Positions 21,786-35,195 of a stretch of DNA of 64,000 bases are shown in pieces. Source of the stretch: Macquaria australasica. Lineage: Eukaryota > Chordata > Actinopteri > Centrarchiformes > Percichthyidae. Where the stretch lies: NCBI GenBank assembly GCA_005408345.1, contig SEMN01000702.1:173910-237909 (forward strand), given 5' to 3'. Every line of letters begins with the position of its first letter. The first letter of the stretch is position 1. The notes below the pieces were generated by a model. That model saw nothing but the letters and a program-made list of their open reading frames with translations. It did no database searches and was not told the DNA's origin. The translations under genes were made by a program, and so were the position numbers.

Positions 21786-24700
21786 AGACTCGTTGCAAAG
21801 CATAGTTTGGTCAGAAGTTGTTAGTATAGGTTACACTTTACACATGGCTGTAATCTGCCAGTAAATAGAGAAGAAAAAGTAGATGTTGCGAACCAGAAAC
21901 AAAACAAGTCGCCTTGGCCATCTAGAGAAACATGCAGAGAGGTCCTCAGGAATTAGTTTGTATTGTTCCTTCATGTCAGCTAGTGTTGGCCATGTTTCAT
22001 GCTGTCCGGAGACCAACGGTTCAGTGGAAACAGCTGATCAGTCATGTGAATTAAATGTTCACTTTGTCAGAACTTATTCAGCAAAGGTGTTTCCATATCC
22101 CATTTAGCATCAACTCTTTTTCAACAAAGACAAAACCCACCTCAAGAGAGCATAAAAACCTTTTTGCGCAATTAAGAAAGTTTTATTGAATTTTGCCTTT
22201 TCCATACAGCTTTTCTAATGCACATAAAAATATGTTTATGGAAACACAGCTGCTGTCAATGATTTTTTTTCACAAGACGTTCAGGTGTCATTAGTCAGGG
22301 ACATGGTCAACATAGACTCTTTGTATACATGTATCAAGTTATTGAATGACTGGGTCTACCACACTGCAGCTCTTGTATTCATTACTGGTTTATTGCGTAA
22401 CAGCTGAGAATCACATGCAGTTTTCTCTCTGTAAATAGAAAAAAGCAGTGGACGGCCTGTGATCCCAACAGTCACCTCAGTATGAATGAAGACCATGTGT
22501 ATGTACATATGTGCTGCCCACATTGCTGTTCTGGAGTGCTGCACGCACATGTAAGGAGGTATTTATTAAGTGCGTACCACACACACACATTAGCAGATGT
22601 GGGCTTTCTACATGATGCTCAGTATGCTGGAAGGTTTCCAGAGAGTTGTGATACCTTGGACTTGCTGGTAACAGTCAGACACAGAGAATGATGGTGTTTT
22701 TTTGTTTCACCAGTTTCTTATTTGTTTGCCTTTGGTTTGGAAAGTAACCAACCAAACTTCTCCTTAAAACTAGTCAGGCATTGAGCTGTGTCTTTGCTTA
22801 GTTGCATCATGGAAGCAAGATGTTTATCTTTACTAGTAGATCATAAAAAATACTGGAGGGAAGAGAAGCAACATAATGGCAAGGTAATTAGACAAAAAAA
22901 GAGAAGCCATTCATTGTTCTGAAGATAATCGGGGATTTAGAATTAGGCCAAACACACTGGGATTACAGAGGTGAGCAACAAAGGAACGAGGTCGAGCAGG
23001 TGGAGCCAAATCAGAGAAATTAATTTAACAAAAGAAACTTCCTATCAGAACTCCCTGGTTGGCTTACCAAAAGTAAAGTTAAAACAATAGCTGAGATGTC
23101 TGGCTGCTAAAAAAATACACATGGGAGACAACCACCCCTACAAAGTGTATTATACATTCAACAGTTCCTGATTGTAAAGTGCACAGCGTAGTGTGTGAAT
23201 AAACAATCTATCATTAAAGAGTAACTAAATATCAGGTTGAAAAGCAGTGTTTCATGGTCCTCTCTAGTTAAAAGTTTCATGTCTGTTTCACCTCGTTTAA
23301 AACAACCGGAGTAACTGTGGAAACCCTACCCGGCAAAAGAAATTTCACTGTTGACGGAGGAGGCAAAGAAGGTGAAGAGGGAGAGTGATAAAAACCGAGG
23401 TAAAACAAGAGTAAATCTCAGACTGGCTTTTAGTTGTTGGCGAGAGCTTCGCTAACTCTAATAAAAGGCTGCAAGATGGACACCAAACTGGCCTTCTTGC
23501 TGTTGGACTAATAAGTAACACTAGATGTCTTGTGTGGTTGGACTTGCTTGATGTTTGGCTGTGTTATCAAAGCTGTCAACTCGCTAGTTTTTGATCAAAA
23601 GCCAAGTCAGCCCACCATATCCAAATCCTTTAGCTTGTCAACAAATGCAAATGTACAGCTGTCCATGAGGGTGAACTGCACTCCGAAAACTGTAAAATAC
23701 CAATACTTGCATAATGTTGCTTTAAGTAATATCTATCTTTTGTGTATCAAACACTCACCATATGCAGCCTCGAAAATTGTATATAAAACGTTCATAGTTT
23801 CATCCTTCATGGCGCACAGAGGTTTCATCATGAAATAAAAGGACCAAAACCAAACCAAACGTCCACACAAACATCTCAAAACACTGCTGCAGCACAATCC
23901 ACTTTTCACTCCCCATCTCTGTGTTCAGTATGCTCCAAACACTCATTGTTTTTCCAGAATGTGGCTAAATACATTGTTTGTATAACCAGTTTGAACCTAC
24001 CGTCTATGATATATAAAATGTATTTACATCATAAGGATTTATCTAAATTCTATTTTGTAAATAAAACGTTGGGAAAATGGGTTTGGATGGGTTTAATCCC
24101 TAACCTCTTGAGGAATGCAATGCCTTTGTAAGATCTAGATGTTTGGAAGATGGTTGTCAGATTAATGTATTGTATCGGATCATCACATTGCTTCACACAG
24201 ACACAAAATAAAGAAAAAGACAAGTAAGTTGCAAATGGAGCCAGATCTTATTTGCATTTGTGTTTTTTTCTGGAATCAGCTAAATGTCAACTGGGAAGGC
24301 ACGCAAAGAGGGTAGGCCAGTGGTGTTTCTGTTCTCAGTTAATATAAAATGTGATTTGAATTTTGTCACGGCTTTCATGAGCCTGTGGTGTTTTTAACCC
24401 AGCCTGGTAAAAAATACAGAAATAGAGACAAAAAAACAACATTTTTGACAGGCTTAATATTATAGTTGGGTATCACCAACATGGCTTTTGAAGCCTGATA
24501 ATACCCAAATTAAACATTATTAATATTTGGCAATTTGTTCACCAGTGAAAATGATGATAACACAATCAACACAGTCTTGCATCCTTGTTTCTCTAATACA
24601 TTTACATTAAGGCGTGAGCTCACCTCCACTGAGCTGATGGAAACCACCTGCTATGGCATCAATGATTGGCATGTTGTCAGAAGTGCAGCATGCTGGGTTT

Positions 24701-26400
24701 TCAACCTATAGAGCATATAGAGCTCAGCAGCAGTGTTCTGCCCTTTGTGATTCAGTTGTTACCAAGGTTAAACTCCTGTTTGGCACCTGAGGGACTTTAA
24801 TAGAGGGTAGAATCAGTAATGTAAGATGGCCCGTAGTGCGTTAGTAACTTTTACTTTCTTGTGCAGCAGATACCCCTGGCATGAGCTGTAACTGAATGTT
24901 TGTGATCAGCATCTTCCTTTGTTGAACTGTAAAGCCAATGATGTTTAGGTGTTAAGATGCCAAGTGTCTTAAGTTGCAGTTCCTCTAATGGCCACTAGAT
25001 GGCATTAACGACACTTCAACTGTACTAAAGTGATCGGAAAAAAACTTCCAAATTCTCTCTTGAAACTCCAAATTAGTATTATTATTCACCAAAAGTTCTC
25101 ACCGCACTAGCAAATATAATTTCTATTTTTCTGTGATTATTTAAGATTAAGTAAAAGTATGTGCTGGGGAGTATTACCTTTATTTACAGGTGTCTCAGCC
25201 ATCACACACTGTAGTGGTTGCAGACTGTAAAAAAGGAAGTAACACGTTCCATTCTGAAGTTTAAAAAAAGTTTAAAAAAACAAAACCTGATACTACACGT
25301 TATAAAGTCAAATACAGACACATGTGGTTTATCATCTGTGAAATAGCATTTCTCATGTGATGAATTCACATATAGGTATATGTGGTTTTTGGATATGTGG
25401 AAATATGTGTAATATTTCACACATATGACCTCAGTATTTCTAAATCTAGGTTATGGCCTTGTGCACTTGTCAATACATTTGATCACCACTATGTTAATCA
25501 GAGATAGGGTAGCTAAATGGTTTCCAGTACTATGCACTTCACTTCTTGAATAAACTGTAAAAGAAACTGAAGTTAAAGACATTCTTCTGAGGGATTTTAA
25601 AGTTCTACTTGCAGATTTTTTCAGTAATACTTGTGAATGTTGGCGCTGTGTGTGTAATGGCTGCTTTGCGTGACAGAATTGTCTTGTTGTGATGTTGCAT
25701 ATATGTCATTTGTTTTCTCAGGTGTCTCTCAATGAGATTTCCATGTATTTACACAACATGTTAACATGTATTTATTTGAAAATGTTGCAGATTTGTGGTT
25801 TAATTATCCTGAGAATACACAAAATTATAATACAAGCACTGATGGCATATAAATGTGCAGGGAGGGGAAGGAAATCCCCAACAGCTTATCATGTCAATGT
25901 TAATAATTATGATAGTACCAGATAGCAATAAATGCCTCAGACAGAAATATAAAGTGTTTTTAAGAAACCAATAATGATGGTTTGTCATATCATCGACTCA
26001 TAAAACAGCTGGAGAAATCCTCAATTCATTCAAGTGTCATTTAGTTCTGATCAGCAGTGACATGACAGTCCCAAATAAGACCAGGAAGAGGGAGTTGGAA
26101 CATATGTGAGTGGACCTCAACTCCTTCTGGTATCAAGTGAAATGAGACTCAGTCACGGAGTTCTGGCTCATTTATTGGCATCCTGTAACCACAAAGTACA
26201 GAGACCATATTATGGTCTGTGGGAGGGCTTTACCCATGTTTGTGTGTGCCTGTGTCCCTTTCACCACATATACATGGCGTTTCTGAGCACATTTGGTTTA
26301 CATATGGACTCAAGGTGTACTCCCCCACCCCCCAACACACATGTACACAAGTTTCCCTGTGATTACTCTAAGGAGCTTGAAGTAAAAATAAACTCTAAGT
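21786..26400. other. Unassigned intergenic DNA
   Basis: No exon with recognisable protein sequence. The part at about 23270-23500 (GAGAGTGATAAAAACCGAGG and flanks) resembles a dispersed fish repeat. A short hairpin-like run of TATGTG/CACATA occurs at about 25370-25425. Confidence 0.35.
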
Positions 26401-26402
26401 AT

Positions 26403-26810
26403 TAAAGCTGCAATATTTTTATATTTACAATGGGTCAAATTACTATATATAATGTGAAAGGTGCCACTCAGTCATAAACTGTGAGCTTTCATGAACCAAA
26501 TTTACAGCAGAAAAGCTCTGATAAACCCATGCTACCCAAAAAGTTGACAAAAACGTCAAGTTGGTGGCGATGGAAACAGAGGATTGATATAGTTGATTGA
26601 ATATTGGATTTACATTTGTCAGGTGGGCAGAAATATGACTCCAATTGGATAATAAAGTTGGTCCATGTCTGCTGGATGTGTAAATAGCCAAACAATTGCC
26701 ACGTTAGCCATAAAAGCATTATAAGGTTATAATATGTCAGGGTTCGTCTGTAGTATGTAGCAGCTGGTTTCGAAAACAGCCCTGCTGTGGACAATTTCGT
26801 CCAGAAGCTG
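26403..26810 (-). repeat. Interspersed repeat, family R, reverse orientation
   Basis: Matches 27540-27935 in inverted orientation and 20320-20725 in the same orientation (TCTGATAAACCCA, GTGTAAATAG-CAA). Together with the plus-strand copy at 27540-27935 it forms an inverted pair about 0.7 kb apart. Confidence 0.65.
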
Positions 26811-26861
26811 GCATGTGTCAAGTAAATCCACATCACCACAAACGTCTTTTCAAGCCAGGTA

Positions 26862-27475
26862 GAGTGGAGAGAAAGCAGAGGAGGAAAACTGGAGAGGAAG
26901 AAGAGTGAAGGAGATAGAGGAGGAAGGTAAAGATAGGATTACAGAGCCTGACAATTTATTATTCCAAACATGTTAAAATGTTTTTGAGATCAAATACAAA
27001 AATGTGGCAAGCAATGGGAATCAGTTAACCAAAGTATTTTATCTAAAAGTGATTTATTTATTATTAAAGATTGGAGAGGAAAGAGAAGAGAGTGAGAAGT
27101 GAAGAGAATGTCGAGGCAGATGACCGCCCACCTTGAGCCTGGTTCTGCTCGAGGTTTCTACCTGTTAAAGGGAGTTTTTTCTTGCCACTGTCGCATAGTG
27201 CTTGCTCATGGTGGGAACTGTTGGGTCTCTGTAAATATAAAGAGTCGGTCTAGACCTGCTCTATTCGAGAATGTGCCCTGAGATAACTTTGTTATGATAT
27301 GGCGCTATATAAATAAAACTGAATTGAATTGAATTGAATTGAGAAGGAAAACTTAAGAGAGTAAAGAGAGTGAAGCGAGGAGAGTGTAGAAGAGTGAGGT
27401 GGAAAGGTAAATAGAAGGATGAGTGAAGAAAAGAGGAGGAGAAGAGTCACGCAAGTAACAGTAACCATGGTCAAA
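26862..27475. repeat. Polypurine (GA-rich) tract interrupted by a LINE tail
   Basis: Long purine-rich runs of GGAGAGGAAGAAGAGTGAAGG type lie at 26862-26935, 27070-27110 and 27340-27450. A LINE-type tail at 27111-27339 divides the last two. Confidence 0.6.
27111..27339 (+). repeat. LINE-type 3' unit with (GAATT)n tail
   Basis: Reads TTTCTTGCCACTGTCGCATA, TGCTCATGGTGGGAACTG, GGTCTAGACCTGCTCTATTC and ATATGGCGCTATATAAATAA, then a GAATT tail. It is nearly identical to the minus-strand copy at 63361-63590, and its end recurs at 55569-55624. Confidence 0.8.
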
Positions 27476-27539
27476 ATACATGACAACAGAATTGTCCCCC
27501 CTCTTTATTTCACAGATAATAACATTAGATATTTTAATG

Positions 27540-27940
27540 ATATATTGACGACCAGTTTCATTTCAGAAATCTGGTCACCTTACCCTCCAGCTCTCTGGCT
27601 CTGTTTTGGTCTCAACTTACTACTGATGGAAATATCTGTCTCATTAGAAGCTAAATGCTATACTTTCTTCACTACCTAGGTGCTATCTATGTTTGGTGCT
27701 GGTCGGGTTGTGTACAGTGGGTTTATCAGATCTTTTTGACTGAAAACAGCTGCCTGCTGCTGCTGGAAACAAAGCTGATGAGAGTGCTGAGACTGAACCA
27801 GAACAGTAAAACCAAAACAATGAGCTGAAAGACATTAAAAAGCTTCACAGAGCCGCAAAGTTGAGCAATAATCCTCTGTGGCTTTGTCACTATGAGTGAC
27901 ACCTTTCACATTACACGTAGTCATTTGATTCATTGTTAAC
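27540..27940 (+). repeat. Interspersed repeat, family R, middle and 3' part
   Basis: Contains ATCTGTCTCATTAGAAGCTA, GTGGGTTTATCAGATC, CTGCTGCTGGAAACAAAGCT and CACCTTTCACATTACACGTA, all shared with other R copies. Confidence 0.7.
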
Positions 27941-28351
27941 ATAAATGATCATTATGTACCTCTCACTCAAGTATTTCCCCATGTCTCTGTCCTTATGAGG
28001 ACATTTGTTATTCATAAATACAACAACACATACACACAGTGATCTCAGGTGACAGACCTGGCTCTATAGTGGGCCACAGGTGGCTCATGTTGTTTTCCTT
28101 CGTTCTATATTCAATGGCATTGTGAGTCATGTGAGTCTCAGCCATGTCAACCCTAACGCCTGGATACCAAGCAAACAGTTCAATAGTAAAGGGGGATTTA
28201 CTGGGTAACAATAGCAAACCATATGTTCCTGTTTCCCATCCATCATGGCTGACACCAAAACATTGACAGAGCCTCCTCTTTTCTCTTTCTCTGTCTTTCC
28301 TCCCTCTCACTGACACACACACTTTCCAATGCAAGGCACCCTAGACGTTTG

Positions 28352-28353
<2 letters not shown>

Positions 28354-28403
<50 letters not shown>

Positions 28404-28405
28404 CG
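28354..28405. repeat. (TG)n microsatellite
   Basis: About 23 uninterrupted TG units followed by CGTGCGTG. A second, impure TG/CG stretch lies at about 28540-28575. Open frames translating as His-Thr repeats here are artefacts. Confidence 0.95.
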
Positions 28406-28575
28406 TGCCACTTCAACCATAGAGCTAGTAAGAATACATACTATACATGAGCAGCTAGTGTGAACTTGACAGATGTTGTTTGCTTTGGGAAATGTAAGGT
28501 TTCCATTCACACCTTCACTGTAACCCAGCCCTGGGCCTGCGTGTGTGAGTGTGTGTGTGCGCGTGCGTGTGTGTT

Positions 28576-30129
28576 TCCACATACTGACAGGTGGTGAAAG
28601 GCCGTGCAAGGCTGCCTGGGGGACATACACAAAAACATAGCGCTGAGGTTGTCTGCACACACAGCTGTACTTTCAATCACCTTGGTTCCTGCATAGGTGT
28701 GAATGTAAACCCCATACACCAACACGTCACATGGAACATCTCTGTTGAAAAGGCAGAGAATGAGGCTTCCTTCACCATAACTCAAACAAGCCTTCACTAG
28801 TCAACATATGGGAAATCACTGAAGTGTTTTTAACCCATTACAAGAAGTAATAATAGAGGTCTTTCAGCTGATGAACACACCCTATAGATGTCATATCGGA
28901 GATCCTCAACTCTTGCGCAATATGGCTGTGAAAACACAGACAAAGGTAAATGTTGTTTATGACTTGGGAATGATTATTTCTTTAGTGATATATGTACTTT
29001 ATTTTATAGTGAATGTTTTTGTAAGGAAACTACAGCATCTGGTCAGCTCCATGGACTGTAAAAAAACAAGGATCATCTGTGACATCACACAAGGGTATTT
29101 GATGGGGGAAAACATCTTCTTCGTCTGTTATATTTCTGGCAGATTAGACACTTCACATTGGGTGGAACCACTGTGCGCATGTCAAAAGAGTTCTAATCTG
29201 ATTAAAAGCTTCGGACATGTAAATGCACATCTTATCGGATCCCTTTATTTAGCGTCCATGTAAACAGTTAAGTTGGAATCTCTAATAAGAATGATTTTAA
29301 TTAGGGTGAAAAATATTGATCATGTAATTGCAGCTAGTGAAGAGTTTTCTGTTCAAATCACTGTTGAAAAATAAATCTGTTTATGATGTGATGAGGCTAT
29401 GGAGAAGGTTTATGTGGTTAGTGAATGATCATTGTCATGCTTTAAAAAACAGTTTATAGTTGGTTGTAAAAGCGAAGTGTCCCGCGTTAAAGTCTGAGGT
29501 TTTGTTGACACATCCATCACCCCGACCTCCTCCCAATGCACTGCTCTATCACAACGTCACCTGACTGTCTCTTTTGCTCCTGTCACAATTCCAACGCCCA
29601 CTAGAGGGCTTTGTCACTTGTACGTGAGCAGATGTTGTTTTGAGGCACTTGCTGAAACAACTGATACTGCTGTTCTTCTTGGAAGGACAGTCTTGTATCT
29701 CCAGGGAGAAGCTATGGTGTTGTTTCCCATTCACTTCAACACAGTTAAAGGCCATTCGTTTCAGGAAAGAAACTAAAGAAAGAGCAGCGACGGTGAGAAC
29801 TGCATGGATTATCTCTGTATCAGCCATCTTAGCTACTGATATCATGAAAACGTCCAATGTAGCGTCAGAACTGTATAAAAACAAACGTCAAGGCCCTGCT
29901 AGATTGAACTTATATATCAACATGTGCTGAATTTATGTGTTCTGGTTGTCCTTATAAGTAGCTAGCGCCGTGTTGAACTCTGGGTATTCAGACACCAGCA
30001 TTATCAGTTCCTCCATCACTCTCCTTTCTGACCCACGATGCCTGCCCCCTTCTATTTGAAAGCCAGGCGGTTACCACCAGAAGTTCAGCACAGTGACCTT
30101 AAGGCATCAGAGCAAAATCTGTGCGTGTT
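28576..30129. other. Unassigned intergenic DNA with old repeats
   Basis: No gene recognised. The part at about 29110-29290 (ATTGGGTGGAACCACTGTGC, TCTGATTAAAAGC, GGACATGTAAA) looks like an old dispersed repeat. The open frames at 28871-29263 and 29549-29930 lack known domains. Confidence 0.35.
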
Positions 30130-30620
30130 CACGTGGGCGGCAATCACTTCATACTTCTACCGCTGAAACCGCTTCCCCTCTGCCGCCTCATTGAAATGAC
30201 TGGAGGCGGCGAGTTACCACACAGTGGTGTGAAAAGCCCCTAAAGCCGCTTTCAGACAGAATCTCATACACCATCAAATAACTGCACGGCGATTAACGTC
30301 TTTGTACTCCCTCATGGCAGGGTTGAACAGCTGATGTACAGTCATCACGGAGCCGATCGATCAGTCTCTCTTCCATCTTCACAGTTGCTCGGTAAACAGT
30401 GGAATATTAAGGTAAACAGCTAATGCTACAATGCTACAGGTAAACAAAGTTCTTCTTCACCTGGGCCTCTGCCGGTCTGATCGCCGGCGTGATTGGCCGC
30501 TGCAGCGTGATGTCGGATTGCGTTTCTCCAAAACTTGATTCTGTTTTAACTTTTCACCACAGGCTGCTGCATTTTTTTGCGGCACCCCCTGCAGCCCCCA
30601 CCACGGCAGCCTGAACGCAG
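30130..30620. repeat. Probable old DNA-transposon relic, G+C-rich
   Basis: A locally CpG-rich stretch including CCGCCTCATTGAAATGACTG, GAGGCGGCGAGTTACC and ACAGTGGTGTGAAAAGCC. This resembles a dispersed fish repeat, but clear ends and target duplications are not visible. Confidence 0.4.
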
Positions 30621-30899
30621 TACCCTGGTTTAAATGTCTGAATCTGAATGTAGCCTGTTGTTGTTATATCAGTGAGCTTTGTGTCTAAGTGGGCTAAGGC
30701 ACACACTGCTTTTGTTCTTTGTGTTTCCTTTATCATTTATACCTTTGCTCTTCACTAAAGCCTGTTTATTACAGCTTAAATAGTTTTCTGAATATTTTCA
30801 AGCCCACCTGATGTGGCTTGGTGAAGTCTCATACAAATACAAATGGTTTTTAATTGAAAGTCTAAGTCTTGTAAATGTACTTACTTGAAAAAATGAACA

Positions 30900-31250
30900 G
30901 CTGACTCCTTAGAGTGTCTTTTAGTACAACCCAGCGCCTCTATCCTGATTGACAGGTCGCCGTGGTAGTGACTTGTCAATCACAAGGTAGCCACGCCCTA
31001 AAGCATACCCTGCTTTATCATCAATTTTACTCTAAATGGGACCACAATTTACAAAATAAACATCATGCTGTATTGAAGAAGACTTGAAACTAGCGATTGA
31101 GACCATAAACTCATTAGGAAAATGTTTACTGAGGTAATAAATCAAGTGAGAATCCGACTTCTTTTTGCAACCAGTGGAGTCGCCCCGTGCTGGCCATTAG
31201 AAAGAATGCAGGTTTAAGGCACATCCGCATTGGCTTCACTTTTCACACCT
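30900..31250 (+). repeat. Dispersed fish repeat copy, ends missing
   Basis: Contains GGTAGCCACGCCCTAAAGCA, TGAAGAAGACTTGAAACTAG, GACTTCTTTTTGCAACCAGT, GGAGTCGCCCC and TGCTGGCCATTAGAAAGAAT. I recognise this as a common non-autonomous element of fish genomes. From memory, full copies end in CATAGACTGTATATA-type repeats like the 5385-6460 element; that link is inference. Confidence 0.55.
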
Positions 31251-33037
31251 GTGTAAATAAGCATCTGTTTGCTAATAAGTTCGCCAAATGACTTTAAAAG
31301 GCGATGATATGACAGTGACTTGTTTCCGCTGCCCCCAAGTGGCCAAAAAATCAGTAATTGAAGTTTAGCAAAATTCAAACTATTTTGAGTTAGTAAGTTT
31401 TGTGTACAGTCACTTTATTACACTATCCATTAATCCCAGTCCCATTAGCCAGTCATCATTACAACTTACACATTACATTACAACTTAATCATTACAACAA
31501 GTTATTTTCCTTTTTATAGACCCAGTAATGATGCTGCCCCAACACCAGCCTTGAATTTTTATACTTTCAGGGTGGAAAGCCTCTGATAACACTGGATACT
31601 AAACCATACTGGATTTTTAAGGCCAATATCACTATTTGAGAGTTTAAAACATCTGATAATGATGTACTGGCCCATTTTTTTAAATAAACACATAACATAA
31701 ATTATATTTGAGGATCCCTTAAATTTCTTGATTAGTTTTATGTCCGAGGAACATACTAAGCGGGCTGTTTTACAGCTGAAAAATAAACGTGTCAGTGTTC
31801 TCTGGTGGACAAACTATGTAATGGAGTAACACCTTTTCTAAATCACCCCAAACATATATATGGCATTTCTGTACTGCAATTTATTGATATTTCTTGGCTA
31901 ATAGGATACTATACAATATACTAACTTATCTGTGATAGGCTAAAATCAGCTGATACCATTGGCCATGCTGTCATGGTCTACCACATACTAAATTCATGCA
32001 TTTTCTCCATTTATCACAGAGGAACAATTAACCTACATCACATCCTTTTTGTGAATTATTTATGACTTGACTTGTTGTTGCTCTGCCGCTTTCCTCAAAA
32101 GCATCACAGATAGTGGTGGTGTGAGTGAGCATGTTGAGTCCAAAACGTCTACATTTTAATAAAAGGCCATTTAGCACAGGCTCCATATAAGGATTTAATT
32201 CAAATACACACACACACACTCCCAGGCGGACATCTGTAAAGCAGTGTAATAACTGACATTAAACATCTGGTTAGCGGAGACAGAGACAGAGCTAATGGAA
32301 AACAACAACACTGAATTTATCATGGTGTCTAACTACATCTGCCATGACAATGAAGCTTTATGCTGAAGCTGGGAGCCAGTTGGCCAGTCAGTGACGGATG
32401 GAGCCTGTGGCCTCAGGGTTTGTACTGTAGGTCTGACTGCAGACAAGAGACTCTCTCTTCAACAGACACTTTATTCTTCCAGACTGCTGGTCAGTAAGCT
32501 GCTGCTGTGGGCAGATGTGTGCATGTGCTGGCATACTGTTTCTAACAGTTTTTAAATCAGTGAGAAATACAAAATATTGACAGATAAATACAGTGCCCAT
32601 ATAATGCACCAACCAAAGACTCTACTGCAAAGGAATTGATTTTAAATCCACAAAGCAAATAACCAGAGCTGGTTAGGACAGAGTGGTGGTAGTGGTGGTA
32701 CAGCATCAACAGAGGGGAATTCCTGTTCAAAATAATTTCAAAACTCTTGCCAAACCTTAAAAATGTTGTGGTAGAACAATGAGAGGGGTGCTGCAGGCTT
32801 AGATGAGCCATGTCCTCCTCCACCCAACCTTAAAGCAATGGTGGACTGGTAGCTTTCCATTTGACAAGGATTCATCTGGCTGGGCGTCAGGAGAAGGTCA
32901 TGGACTCTGGCGGGGTTGCACAGAGTGGAGTCCCCTCTAAGCTGCCACCATGATACCACTATCAAGATCAAGATAGTCCAGACAGGACCAGGACATGGAA
33001 CAACGAGATTTCATAATTTAAGCACGTATAACCAGGG
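31251..33037. other. Unassigned intergenic DNA
   Basis: No gene or bounded repeat recognised. Confidence 0.35.
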
Positions 33038-33627
33038 ATTAATGTTGTGTCTCGCCGGATTTGTTAATGTATTTTATGTTCATGCTTAGTGTTTCATGTT
33101 GTATTATGTCATGCCTTAGTTTTAGTTTTATGTTAAGTTAAAGTCACTCACGTCTAGTCTCGTCCTGCACTTCCTGTTTTATTTTGTACTCACCTTTCCC
33201 TCTCGTTTCAGACCCTGACTTCCTCCCTTTGTGTGATTTTCCCGCCGTTGTGATTGTCTACCCCGCCCCTGATTGGTCTCACCTGTTTTCCCCTACCTCA
33301 TGTATAAATAGTCCTTGTCTCCCTTTATCCTGTGCCAGTTCGTCTTGTTCAGTCTGCCAAATGAGTCGAGTCAAGCGTACCAGCAAGTATTCATGTTACC
33401 AGGTTTTGTTCAAATCCGTGTTATTGTTTGATTCTCCAAGTGAGCGTTTCTTGTTTGTACTTTATCCTCCTTGTGAGCGTTTTGCTTTGTACTTTTGTAT
33501 ATCCTCCTCGTGAGCATTTTTGTTTTGTTGTTTCTGCCTCAGTAAAGATTTTTGTTATACCTGTATATAGTCTGGAGAGTCGTGCAATTGAGTCCACCAG
33601 TTTTGTGTCAGAGTTCGTGACAATTAA
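33038..33627 (+). mobile_element. Solo LTR of a Ty3/gypsy-like retrotransposon, 5-bp TSD
   Basis: The 580-bp LTR at 33043-33622 begins TGTTGTGTC and ends GTTCGTGACA, flanked by exact ATTAA copies (33038-33042 and 33623-33627). It has a promoter TATA box (TATAAATA, 33303-33310). Its 3' part holds three imperfect tandem units of the form CTCC(A/T)(A/C/T)GTGAGCRTTT (about 33433-33525). No internal gag/pol DNA is attached, so it is the product of LTR-LTR recombination. The orientation follows the TATA box. The gypsy label is by style, not by internal sequence. Confidence 0.85.
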
Positions 33628-34600
33628 CTGGATAAAGGTTTCAGTTTGCTGCGAAAACAAACTAGTTTGTACGAAGTGTCCAGGCGTCTAAAGGCAAAAG
33701 TGTTTATACCTGATACCTTAACTGAGGGTAGTGAGTGGCCATGTAACGCCGTAGAGAAGATCCGTCATTACGCCGGCTCTGCTTTTTTACAGTGAACCAA
33801 ACAGAACAGCAGCATAATGCTGCCCCGGTGTGTGATTTTTAGATACCTTGCCAGCGTTACAATGCCGTGTAACACAACAGCATCTGTGTCTAGTGTGATG
33901 TATAACATACCCATCGTTAATCTCATCCTTTGCTCGGAGTGTTAAGACATGTACACACCAGGGGAAAAAAAGTGTCTTTTTGCCACGTAATATTTGCATT
34001 CTGTGTGAAAGTACTCATGACAAAAACAACAGTTTTAAAAAATATATTGATGTGCGTTAATCAATCAGTTAAATAAATCAATTAACGGCAGAACAACAAT
34101 GCAACCCCCATTCTGTTTTATACAGAACAGAGAGGCAGAATAACGGCACAACATTCCCGCCTTGAACAGGCTGTATAAAAGGGGCAAGATGCAATGAATC
34201 ATACAAGTGGAGATAAAGGACCACACTTTGAGTCGGTCTCTACCTGATGGCATTGTTGCACTCAATTGTTCACACAAAAAGTGATGGAAGTAGTTATGTA
34301 AAGAAGGGAAAAAGTGAACTTGAGATCAAATCCTTTCAAACTTTCACACCTCCACACACCTGGCTGTTTGCTGCATGAAGTTGACATGAAGATTGTCAGA
34401 TTGTTGGTTTTGGAAAGTAATAAATATTGTTGGACGCAGCAAGCCAGTGTTTGGCTCAGAATGGCCCCATAACTACACCTGATACGTTTGAGCCATGTTT
34501 TTCAGTCCTCCTTCTCATGAGCATCTGCTATATGCTTCAATTATAATCAGTACAGCTTGCTACACAGCTTGCGCTTCACTCCCACTTTGTGAGGATTCAG
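33628..34600. other. Unassigned intergenic DNA
   Basis: No exon or bounded repeat recognised. Confidence 0.35.
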
Positions 34601-34604
34601 AATT

Positions 34605-35195
34605 AATGGAATAATAAGCTGCTCTAATATATGTAACAAAGTAGTATATTATATACAATATGTAACAGAGTATTAGGTAACAAGTATAAAAAATTAAACT
34701 GGAACGTAAACTGAAAAGTAAAATTTGTCCTAAAGTGATACTTGACGAAGGCTCAGCTATAATGACTTTAAGATAATGAAGAAGATTATATTACAGCAGA
34801 TGGGTTATGGAAAAGAATTATAATTGGGTACGGAGTAGTATGTAATACTACAGTACATTATATTAGCTTATAAAGTATTAAGTATAAAGGTTACTATATT
34901 ACATAATGGAATAATATCTTATATTACAAGTAAGCAAGGGAATATGACATCATGCTACAAAAAATAACATGCTATGTGTTTAAAATAGGTAAAGGAATAT
35001 TGTGTTACATTACAATGGCTTATGGAATAATACATTATATTCCAAAATGAAATATTTTACACTATAATGTGTAATGGAACAGTATAATATAGAATCATAC
35101 ATTATATTGCAAAAGGTAATGGAATAAGATATTACATTAGAGTAGATAATGTAATAGTGGGTAATAGTACATTGTAGTACACAGAGTACTATGTC
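34605..35195. repeat. AT-rich degenerate repeat tract (GTAATGGAATAATATATTACA-like)
   Basis: Variants of TATTACATAATGGAATAATA and GTAATGGAATAAGATATTAC recur on both strands at irregular spacing through about 590 bp. The units are short, diverged and partly palindromic. No coding content. Confidence 0.6.

Noticed and set aside
28307..28660. 117-codon minus-strand frame with His-Thr repeats
   Set aside because: It is a translation of the TG microsatellite; no splice or domain evidence.
28871..29263. 130-codon plus-strand frame with a hydrophobic segment
   Set aside because: It overlaps an old dispersed repeat at about 29110-29290 and has no family match.
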